From Chitinophagaceae bacterium (GTDB lineage Bacteria; Bacteroidota; Bacteroidia; Chitinophagales; Chitinophagaceae): 5,463 bases of DNA. A model generated the notes under the pieces. It was given only the letters and a program-made list of their open reading frames with translations. It had not been told where the DNA came from and made no database searches. The position numbers and the translations under genes were made by a program. The stretch covers positions 1 to 5,463 of the forward strand of contig JAJAZO010000054.1 in assembly GCA_026785745.1 (NCBI GenBank), written 5' to 3'. The first letter of the stretch is position 1. Every line of letters starts with the position of its first letter. This document shows positions 1 through 5,463 of this stretch, piece by piece.

Positions 1-341
1 GTGCTGCATTGGAAGATGCAGCAGCGTTGCTATTGGAGAAAACAACTGCCATTTTTGCTATTACATTAGGTAAAGACGGAACAATGCTTGGTATAAATGG
101 TAAAACAATGATTATTGAAAGCATACCTGTAAAACCAGTTGATACTACAGGCGCCGGCGATGCATTTGTAGGGGCTGTTTTATTCCAGTTAAGTTTCAAA
201 AGTTTTGAAGAAATTAAATCACTTTCTGATTTGGAATGGAAAAAAATAATTTATAACGGTAATAAGGCGGGTGGCCGCACCTGTGAATATTTGGGGGCTA
301 TGGAAGCCTTTAAGCATTTAAGTAATGATATATTTAACTAA
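1..341 (+). CDS. PfkB-family sugar kinase, probable fructokinase, C-terminal part (5' end outside window)
   Basis: The reading frame is open from the left edge (first full codon at base 3) to TAA at 339-341, giving 112 residues of a protein whose start lies outside the window. It carries the PfkB/ribokinase C-terminal signature DTTGAGDAF at 141-167. In this family the second Asp (codon 159-161) is the catalytic base and the GAGD turn forms the anion hole at the ATP phosphate. An upstream TLGKDGT stretch matches the strand-turn before the nucleotide site. The tail, with AGGRTCEYLGAMEAF, resembles the Cys/Gly-containing ends of bacterial fructokinases. Predicted reaction: ATP-dependent phosphorylation of fructose to fructose 6-phosphate in the cytoplasm. 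Family assignment is secure. Fructose as substrate is inferred from the amylosucrase gene 9 bases downstream, which releases fructose. Another PfkB sugar kinase cannot be excluded without the N-terminal substrate-binding half. Confidence 0.88.
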   Translation, partial: AALEDAAALLLEKTTAIFAITLGKDGTMLGINGKTMIIESIPVKPVDTTGAGDAFVGAVLFQLSFKSFEEIKSLSDLEWKKIIYNGNKAGGRTCEYLGAMEAFKHLSNDIFN

Positions 342-350
342 GCACGGAAA

Positions 351-2282
351 ATGCTCACTGATAAAATACCAATAAAAGAAAATCAAAAGTCAGCATCTTT
401 CGAAAAATTATTTAATGAAAGATTTCAGCAGGGCCTGGGAGAACTGAGAAATCTGTATAATAGGGTGTATGCTGCTCATCCGGGTAATGCAAAAGGATTT
501 GATCAACTGCTTGAAACAATTACTTCTGCTTTTATTAACCGGTCAGAAAAACTAAAGCAACGGGATAATGAAAAACTGAAAACGGAACCGGAGCATTGGT
601 TTTTAAGTAATCAGATAACCGGGATGAGTTTGTATGTTGATCGTTTTAGCAAAGATCTGAAAGGGCTGAATGATAAATTGGATTATCTTGATAAATTGGG
701 TGTCAACTTTCTTCACCTGATGCCGGTATTTGAAAGTCCTGCAGGCGAAAGTGATGGCGGATATGCTGTTTCTGATTTCAGAAAAGTAGACAAGCGGTTT
801 GGCACACTTGATGATTTAAAAATGTTGCAAAATGAAATGCAGCATCGCAATATGTACCTGATGCTCGACATTGTGCTCAACCATACTTCACAGCAGCATG
901 AATGGGCATTGAAAGCAAAAGCCGGCGATAAGCAGTACCAGGATTATTTTTATTTCTATGATGACCGGCGAATACCGGACGAGTATGAAAAATCAATGCC
1001 GGAGATATTCCCCGAAAGTTCTCCCGGCAATTTTACCTATGTACCGGCATGTAATAAGTGGGTGATGACAGTCTTTCACAATTACCAGTGGGATTTAAAT
1101 TTTACCAATCCCCGGGTGTTTGTAGAAATGATGGACACTATTTTCTTTTATGCTAATCTTGGTGTTGATATTTTACGGATAGATGCACCTGCGTTTATCT
1201 GGAAACTTATTGGCACGGGTTGCCAGAATCTGCCGATGGCCCACACCCTGCTGCAAATGATAAAACAGTGTGTACAGATGGCTACACCAGGAATGGCCCT
1301 GCTTGGAGAGGCAATTGTAGCGCCGGATGAAATCATGAAATATTTTGGCACCGGTGATAAGGAAGCACAGGAATGTGACTTTGCCTACAATGCAACTCAC
1401 ATGGCTTTGCAATGGGATGCACTGGCCACAGGTGATACAAGGGTTATGCTGGCAGCACAAAATGAACTTTTGAAAAAACCTTATGACACTTCCTGGATTA
1501 CTTATACAAGATGCCATGATGATATTGGATTGGGATATGAAAACTATATGATTGAAGCCGCTGGCTACAATCCATATGAACATCGCCGGTTCCTGATGAA
1601 TTATTATTCCGGCAACTTTGAAAGTTCTTTGGCAAAAGGGGCCTTATTTTCTGTAAATGAAAAAACGGGTGATGCAAGAATCAGTGGTTCGCTGGCATCT
1701 CTTTGTGGATTAGAAGCAGCGATAGAAAAGAATGATAATACTGCAACTCAATTGGCTGTCAGAAAAATTTTGCTGATGCAGGCCCATAGTTTCTCCATCG
1801 GTGGTATTCCGGTTATTTTTTATGGAGATGAGGCTGGATATACTAATGATTATTCTTACCTGCAGGATGATAGTAAAAGCTATGATAACCGATGGATGCA
1901 CCGCCCATTGATTGACTGGGAAAGAAACAAACAAATAGAAGTAAAAGGCACACCGGAACAAATAATTTTTTCTTCTACTCAAAAATTAATAGCTATCCGC
2001 AAAAAACTGTCTGTGATAGCCGATAGGAAAAATATTACCTGGCTTACCCCGCACAATATACATGTGGCCGGTTACCTGCGGGCATGGGATGATGACCGGG
2101 TATATTGCTTATTTAATTTTAGCGACAAAGAACAACACCTTACCTGGTATGCCTTTAAGGAACATGGTATGAAGCCTTTAAAACTGTATGACCACTGGCA
2201 GGAAAAAAAATATACCATTAAAGATGACCATGAGTATTTTACGCTGCCGCCGTACTCATTTTTTATTCTTGAGCCAAAGTAA
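351..2282 (+). CDS. Amylosucrase-type GH13 glucansucrase
   Basis: This 643-residue protein has the length and domain order of amylosucrase (EC 2.4.1.4; sucrose to alpha-1,4-glucan plus fructose). A helical N-terminal domain (about 1-85) precedes a (beta/alpha)8 barrel with B and B' insertions and a C-terminal beta domain (about 555-643). GH13 motifs are intact: DIVLNH at 173-178, nucleophile Asp278 in LRIDA, acid/base Glu320 in LLGEA, and His389-Asp390 in CHDD. Residues matching sucrose-pocket positions of Neisseria polysaccharea amylosucrase (recalled alignment) are present: Asp135 and Arg514 (the salt bridge closing the pocket), Asp391 and Arg443. The motifs SDGGYAVS, FQWDLN-like YQWDLN and DNRWMHRP favour amylosucrase over trehalose synthase or alpha-glucosidase. 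No signal peptide is visible, so it should be cytoplasmic. The ATG at 351 lies 9 bases after the kinase stop, with only a weak CGGA upstream, suggesting co-transcription. A sucrose hydrolase, a close relative, remains possible. Confidence 0.93.
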   Translation: MLTDKIPIKENQKSASFEKLFNERFQQGLGELRNLYNRVYAAHPGNAKGFDQLLETITSAFINRSEKLKQRDNEKLKTEPEHWFLSNQITGMSLYVDRFSKDLKGLNDKLDYLDKLGVNFLHLMPVFESPAGESDGGYAVSDFRKVDKRFGTLDDLKMLQNEMQHRNMYLMLDIVLNHTSQQHEWALKAKAGDKQYQDYFYFYDDRRIPDEYEKSMPEIFPESSPGNFTYVPACNKWVMTVFHNYQWDLNFTNPRVFVEMMDTIFFYANLGVDILRIDAPAFIWKLIGTGCQNLPMAHTLLQMIKQCVQMATPGMALLGEAIVAPDEIMKYFGTGDKEAQECDFAYNATHMALQWDALATGDTRVMLAAQNELLKKPYDTSWITYTRCHDDIGLGYENYMIEAAGYNPYEHRRFLMNYYSGNFESSLAKGALFSVNEKTGDARISGSLASLCGLEAAIEKNDNTATQLAVRKILLMQAHSFSIGGIPVIFYGDEAGYTNDYSYLQDDSKSYDNRWMHRPLIDWERNKQIEVKGTPEQIIFSSTQKLIAIRKKLSVIADRKNITWLTPHNIHVAGYLRAWDDDRVYCLFNFSDKEQHLTWYAFKEHGMKPLKLYDHWQEKKYTIKDDHEYFTLPPYSFFILEPK

Positions 2283-2324
2283 ATTTAATCAGGAAATATT
2301 CTTCGCCAGGCTCAGGAAGGAAAA

Positions 2325-2343
2325 TCAGGTAAAGAGAACCTGA
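2325..2343 (-). terminator. Possible terminator hairpin between converging genes
   Basis: A perfect 6-base inverted repeat, TCAGGT/ACCTGA with a 7-base loop, sits in the 85-base gap between the converging amylosucrase and trehalase genes. Read on the minus strand, the stem is followed by TTTTCC, the layout of a weak intrinsic terminator about 25 bases beyond the trehalase stop. The stem has only three G-C pairs, so it is marginal. The loop can also pair with a downstream segment (2354-2362), giving an alternative hairpin that might serve the plus-strand transcript. Confidence 0.4.
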
Positions 2344-2367
2344 AAAACTTCTTTTCTCTTTATACTC

Positions 2368-3870
2368 TTAGCTTACTGGTTCATATTTTTTTATCAAAGC
2401 CAGTAACACTCCATTCGTCCAGCCAAATCCATCTTGTCCGGCATACTCGCCGCCACCGGCTTCTAATTTTGTATCAACTACATTATACTTTTCCATCAGC
2501 TTGCCCGTTCGTTTAAATACATCTCTGTTTAGTTGAATCCATCTGCGGGCAATAGTTGAAGCAAGGTCTTTGTAACCATAATTTTCCAAACCGATTATGG
2601 TTATCCAGTGAAGAGGAGCCCATCCATTCGGCGCATCCCATTGTTGCCCTGTTGTTTTAAGTGATGTTACCAAACCACCCCGCATCAGAAATTTTTCATT
2701 AATAGCAGCACTTACTTTTTCTGCCTGTTCTGCTGTGGCCATATTAAAAAACAGGGGAACAACTCCGGCAAGAGTTAAAGACTTTTTTTGTGAACGGGTT
2801 GTAAAATCGTAATCAACATAAAATCCTGCTGTATCATTCCAGCAATATTGCTCAATGGCCTGTTTCCTTTTTTCATACAGCAACAAATAGTTATCTGCTT
2901 TTTTCATATCACCTGTAAGCTGACAGGCGGCTGCAATAGTTGCTTCAAGATGCAATAAAAGGCAATTAAGGTCAACGGGAATAATATAGGTGGTATGAAT
3001 GGTATCAAAATTATTTTCATCCTTAAACCACCTGCTGCTGAAGTCCCATCCTGATTCTGCACCTGCTCTCAGGTGACGGAACAGCACTTCAGCTTTCTGT
3101 GAGGATTGGTGGGATAGCTCAATATCTTCCCGGTAAGACTCCGGCCGGGCAGTATTATTTTCATCCCAGTAACGATTCAGTATTTCACCGCCGGGCAGTT
3201 GAACTACATGATGCTTTGCTGTTATCGTATCATTTATTTCATCAGCACCTTTCATCCAGAACTGGTATTCCTTTTCAAGCTGTGGTAAATACGTCACTAA
3301 TGTTTCTTCGCCTTTTACTTCACTCAGCAGTTTTATCATTAATGAATAAAATGGCGGTTGGGAGCGGCCAATATAATAAGTACGGTTTCCATTAGGTATG
3401 TACCCGATGGTATCAATGAGGTAAGAAAAATTCTTCACCATATTCTCCAGCATATCATATTTGCCGGAAGCTTTTAAACCAAGCATGGTAAAATAACTGT
3501 CCCAATAATAAATTTCGCCAAACCGGCCCCCGGGAACAATATAAGAATGAGGAAGTGGGATAAGAGAACCGGCTTCTTTGTCAGGTTGCCTTGTTAATAT
3601 ATTCCAGAGAGCTTGGATATTATCTTCTGCAGTTTTGTTTTTATCACTGCTATAGATAGTGGAGTGTGGAAGTGGCAGATTAAAATTTTCTGCTATAAAT
3701 TTTTTAAGGGAGAAGCCCGGCTGGCTTTGCTCTTGTAAATATTTTGAATTAATCTCTTCAACAGAAGATACTGGCACACAATCCACAAATGTTTTTCCAT
3801 CCGGAAAAATGCAATTCATTTGCACTTCTGCAAAAAAGAGGTAGGTTTTATAAGGTTCTAAAAGCTGCAT
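2368..3870 (-). CDS. treF: Cytoplasmic alpha,alpha-trehalase, GH37
   Basis: This 500-residue protein hydrolyses trehalose to two glucose molecules (EC 3.2.1.28). Both GH37 signatures are complete: PGGRFGEIYYWDSYF at 113-127 and QWDAPNGWAP at 410-419. The catalytic pair known from E. coli trehalase is present: the general acid Asp276 in ESGWD and the general base Glu475 in GGGEYAGQDGFGWTNG. Other family motifs also fit, including GNRTYYIGRSQPP (161-173), RYWDE (233-237) and RPESYRED (242-249). The N-terminus starts directly in the trehalase fold (FPDGKTFVDCVP at 22-33) without a signal peptide or lipobox, so it is TreF-like and cytoplasmic rather than periplasmic TreA-like. The ATG is well supported by AGGAAGGA (3878-3885) seven bases upstream. 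It starts 4 bases after the MFS stop, so the two genes are very likely co-transcribed and translationally coupled, and trehalose is a plausible transporter cargo. No damage seen. Confidence 0.95.
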   Translation of the reverse strand: MQLLEPYKTYLFFAEVQMNCIFPDGKTFVDCVPVSSVEEINSKYLQEQSQPGFSLKKFIAENFNLPLPHSTIYSSDKNKTAEDNIQALWNILTRQPDKEAGSLIPLPHSYIVPGGRFGEIYYWDSYFTMLGLKASGKYDMLENMVKNFSYLIDTIGYIPNGNRTYYIGRSQPPFYSLMIKLLSEVKGEETLVTYLPQLEKEYQFWMKGADEINDTITAKHHVVQLPGGEILNRYWDENNTARPESYREDIELSHQSSQKAEVLFRHLRAGAESGWDFSSRWFKDENNFDTIHTTYIIPVDLNCLLLHLEATIAAACQLTGDMKKADNYLLLYEKRKQAIEQYCWNDTAGFYVDYDFTTRSQKKSLTLAGVVPLFFNMATAEQAEKVSAAINEKFLMRGGLVTSLKTTGQQWDAPNGWAPLHWITIIGLENYGYKDLASTIARRWIQLNRDVFKRTGKLMEKYNVVDTKLEAGGGEYAGQDGFGWTNGVLLALIKKYEPVS

Positions 3871-3874
3871 ACTT

Positions 3875-5098
3875 TTATCCTTCCTGTTCTTTCTTTTGAA
3901 TCTGGTAAAATAAAAATAAGCAAAGTAGCAGAATCGCCATTGGAATCAACGAAAAATAAAAAGCTTTTTGCCCGCCAATATTTTTGAATAAATAACCTAC
4001 CAATCTTGAACCAAGTGTACCTCCGATAGCGGAAAAGAAAACAAGTAAGGAAGCCATTGGGCTATGAAACATTTTTTCTGTGGCGCTGAGTACAAACGAA
4101 TTAACAAGCGGATAAATAGGTGCGAGGAAAAACCCGATCAATGGAAATACATAGGCAATTACCGGAACATCTCCGAGTGTGTTAATTTCCTTCGGTGCCA
4201 GATTTTGTGTTTGTGGTAATACAAATAACACCATTAATGCAGCACCGACTAAGCAGAAGGCCAGTATTACAAACCAGGATATTCTTTTTACAAGGAAAGA
4301 TGAAATATACCTGCCTAGTGCAATGGATAACATGAGTATGACTGCCATATAAATACTGGTCTTTTCGGGCAGGTGAAGTACTTTTTGATTAAATGTTGGC
4401 AGCCAGCTCATAATTCCCTGCTCTGTCATTACATACATAAAGGCGGCAACAGCAAATACAAGTACCAGCGGACGTTTCAGCAATTTTATCATTTCCAGAA
4501 AATCATTTTTGATACTTGTTCCCGGCACCTCGTATTTAATATTGAAATCAGAGAAAAGTAAAACGAAAAAAGAAAGTGCAATCAACCCAGCCAATACCAG
4601 ATAGATTCTCAGCCATGCATCCGGATTGGTATCGCTGTAAAAGAACGGAAAGGCAACAAATCCTGCAGCAATCCCGATCATAAAAAAACTTTCAATGGAG
4701 CTTAGTAAACTTTTATGTTCCTTATCAGTATTGGTAATTAATCCTATCAGTGAATAAACGGATACTTTTACTATAGCAAAAGAAATACCCACACAGGCAA
4801 ACAAAATTCTTACAGAGTTAAAAGAATTTCCCCAATACATACTCAGGCATCCTGCAAAAACAAGAGCCAGAGCTATCAGCATCCCTTTTTTGTAACCAAG
4901 CCTCGGTAAAAAAGAGCCAACCAGGAACGAAACAACTGCGATGGAAATATCTTTAAACGCCTCTAAAGAGCTGGCTGTTATTTCATCTACGTTATATGAA
5001 TTGATAGATTTTTGAATAAGGATGCCAACACTATTCAGTAAAATAGCAAATACAAAATAGTTGAGGTATAATGAAAGTTTGATTTTGAAATTAGACAT
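3875..5098 (-). CDS. MFS transporter, probable sugar/disaccharide importer
   Basis: This 407-residue, strongly hydrophobic protein has about 12 predicted membrane helices, near 8-28, 47-65, 72-90, 96-118, 134-153, 163-184, 209-230, 248-268, 275-294, 313-335, 348-370 and 378-399. A hydrophilic central loop lies around 186-208. The helix 2-3 loop, GSFLPRLGYKKG (61-72), is a degenerate MFS motif A. The pattern around helices 4-5 (SLIGLITN followed by SSIESFFMIG) recalls FHS-type (fucose permease/TsgA-like) transporters, but this is by eye. Charged residues sit within or at the edges of helices: Lys111, Glu136 and Glu226. The cargo cannot be read from sequence. Coupling to trehalase and proximity to amylosucrase make trehalose and/or sucrose likely, probably by proton symport. 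The start at 5098 gives a normal N-terminus (MSNFKIKLSL) but has no good SD. A LacI-type gene lies upstream on the same strand. Confidence 0.88.
   Translation of the reverse strand: MSNFKIKLSLYLNYFVFAILLNSVGILIQKSINSYNVDEITASSLEAFKDISIAVVSFLVGSFLPRLGYKKGMLIALALVFAGCLSMYWGNSFNSVRILFACVGISFAIVKVSVYSLIGLITNTDKEHKSLLSSIESFFMIGIAAGFVAFPFFYSDTNPDAWLRIYLVLAGLIALSFFVLLFSDFNIKYEVPGTSIKNDFLEMIKLLKRPLVLVFAVAAFMYVMTEQGIMSWLPTFNQKVLHLPEKTSIYMAVILMLSIALGRYISSFLVKRISWFVILAFCLVGAALMVLFVLPQTQNLAPKEINTLGDVPVIAYVFPLIGFFLAPIYPLVNSFVLSATEKMFHSPMASLLVFFSAIGGTLGSRLVGYLFKNIGGQKAFYFSLIPMAILLLCLFLFYQIQKKEQEG
3878..3885 (-). promoter_or_regulatory. Strong Shine-Dalgarno for trehalase, inside the MFS gene end
   Basis: Read on the minus strand this is AGGAAGGA, ending 7 bases before the trehalase ATG and encoding the last residues of the MFS protein. 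It fixes the trehalase start and indicates coupled translation. The other complete genes in the window have no comparable SD. Confidence 0.75.
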
Positions 5099-5102
5099 CC
5101 GG

Positions 5103-5112
5103 CAATCGTTTG
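5103..5112. promoter_or_regulatory. Candidate LacI-family operator
   Basis: CAATCGTTTG is a CG-centred imperfect inverted repeat with 8 of 10 bases symmetric (CAAACGATTG on the minus strand). This is the general form of LacI-family operators. It lies four bases upstream of the MFS start codon and downstream of the predicted promoter, a position suited to repression. Its assignment to the neighbouring regulator is inferred. Confidence 0.3.
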
Positions 5113-5212
5113 ATGATAAATAAGGAAGATGCTATCCGGAATAATAGAACTCCGGTTTGTATTGCTTGAAAATAAGCCAACTACAAACTATAGACAAGCA
5201 GAAAATAAACTA

Positions 5213-5221
5213 CAACGTTTG
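5213..5221. promoter_or_regulatory. Second candidate operator overlapping the predicted -35
   Basis: CAACGTTTG reads CAAACGTTG on the minus strand and contains the palindrome AACGTT. It shares CAAACG followed by TTG with the site at 5103-5112, but has one base fewer between them. It overlaps the predicted -35 element at 5210-5215. Such short matches can arise by chance. Confidence 0.22.
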
Positions 5222-5282
5222 CGGTGTAAAAAACATTATCAGGAGGGGTGTATGCAGGTGTTTTGGGAAGGGGAATCCTATT

Positions 5283-5463
5283 TTACAATGAGCCGCCTTC
5301 TACCAATATTGATTCAAGAAAGACTTCGTTTGGTTCCTTATTATCCTTCAGGCTGGAAAGCATTTGGGTAAATGCCAGCTTACCAAGTTTATGGCCGCTT
5401 GTTTCTACATACGTAATCTTTGGGTCGTACATGGTAGGCATCAGGCCGTTGCTGATACCAATA
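5283..5463 (-). CDS. LacI-family transcriptional regulator, C-terminal end (5' part outside window)
   Basis: The minus-strand frame is open from the right edge to TAA at 5283-5285, giving the last 59 residues of a protein that starts outside the window. The sequence contains ISNGLMPTMYDP, then ITYVETSGHKLGKLAF, and ends in ESILVEGGSL. This matches the end of the periplasmic-binding-protein-like effector domain of LacI/GalR regulators: an (S)(D/N)G...P strand, a V(D/E)xxGxxxG helix start, and a final strand with an E-S/R pattern. The DNA-binding helix-turn-helix and most effector-pocket residues are not visible, so the inducer is unknown. Same-strand placement ahead of the MFS-trehalase pair suggests control of that pair and perhaps the converging sucrose genes. 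Family assignment is good for so short a piece. A periplasmic sugar-binding protein is less likely given the end motif. Confidence 0.78.
   Translation of the reverse strand, partial: IGISNGLMPTMYDPKITYVETSGHKLGKLAFTQMLSSLKDNKEPNEVFLESILVEGGSL

Larger units (their letters stand above)
5099..5282 (-). promoter_or_regulatory. Intergenic region upstream of the MFS-trehalase operon
   Basis: This 184-base gap separates the lacI-type stop from the MFS start. On the minus strand it holds a sigma70-like promoter: TTGTAG (5210-5215), a 17-base spacer, then TATAGT (5187-5192). The same bases also read as TTG, 20 bases, TATAGTTTG, close to the Bacteroidota TTTG / TAnnTTTG pattern but with one extra base. 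The predicted start would leave a leader of roughly 80 bases. No convincing terminator for lacI was found: a T6 run (5228-5233) lacks a preceding stem, so read-through from lacI remains possible. Confidence 0.4.

Noticed and set aside
1148..1982. Three antisense reading frames inside the amylosucrase gene (1148-1351, 1173-1583, 1710-1982)
   Set aside because: They lie opposite a well-supported enzyme gene, overlap each other, and their translations show no recognisable family or start signal.
351..2282. Trehalose synthase (TreS) or plain alpha-glucosidase as the identity of the GH13 enzyme, tempting because trehalase is nearby
   Set aside because: The N-terminal helical domain, SDGGYAVS, the GTGCQNLPMAH stretch after the nucleophile and the DNRWMHRP segment match amylosucrase, not TreS.
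3099..3844. Plus-strand reading frames opposite the trehalase gene (3099-3395 and 3659-3844)
   Set aside because: The opposite strand encodes complete trehalase motifs; these products are composition-driven and resemble no family I know.
4373..4561. Plus-strand 62-residue reading frame opposite the MFS gene
   Set aside because: It is a shadow of the MFS coding strand, with no domain or start support.
5097..5155. Three CCGG-containing words (5099-5102, 5136-5139, 5152-5155) as additional operators
   Set aside because: Flanking symmetry is poor beyond the core and spacing is irregular; weaker than the CAAACG sites.
5223..5261. Three copies of GGTGT (5223, 5247, 5257) as a possible repeat array
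   Set aside because: Five-base words with irregular spacing are expected by chance in this G-rich patch.
5222..5282. Intrinsic terminator for the lacI-type gene at the T6 run (5228-5233 on the minus strand)
   Set aside because: The preceding C/T-rich sequence forms no stem longer than about four base pairs.
5129..5371. Plus-strand reading frame, including an internal ATG at 5252 with a perfect AGGAGG five bases upstream
   Set aside because: The SD-like match is striking, but the resulting 39-residue product runs antisense into the lacI-type end, has no recognisable feature, and strong SDs are not a dependable start signal in this genome.

Overview
The window is a carbohydrate-utilisation locus from a bacterium that is probably a Bacteroidota member, perhaps Chitinophagaceae-like. 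That placement is inferred from moderate-to-low GC content, weak Shine-Dalgarno (SD) sequences on most genes, and protein character; no marker gene is present. It holds five genes, two of them cut by the window edges, in two converging groups. No RNA gene, mobile element, CRISPR array or long repeat was seen.

Left group (+ strand): the C-terminal end of a PfkB-family sugar kinase, best read as fructokinase (1-341), is followed after 9 bases by a complete GH13 amylosucrase-type enzyme (351-2282). Together they make a sucrose route. Amylosucrase converts sucrose into alpha-1,4-glucan plus fructose (or hydrolyses it), and the kinase would phosphorylate the freed fructose for glycolysis.

Right group (- strand, read from right to left): the C-terminal 59 residues of a LacI-family regulator (5283-5463), a 184-base intergenic region, a 12-helix MFS transporter (3875-5098), and a cytoplasmic GH37 trehalase (2368-3870). 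The trehalase start lies 4 bases after the MFS stop, with a strong SD inside the end of the MFS gene. The transporter probably imports a disaccharide (sucrose, trehalose or both), and the LacI-type protein is the natural candidate regulator.

The two groups meet in an 85-base intergenic stretch (2283-2367) containing inverted repeats that could end transcription. The region between lacI and the MFS gene contains a plausible promoter and two small CG-centred inverted repeats that could be regulator operators. Overall this is a fairly conventional sucrose/trehalose catabolic locus built from known families. I see no sign of a novel system. The points worth checking are the pairing of amylosucrase with trehalase, a proline at an amylosucrase channel position, and the candidate operator sites.
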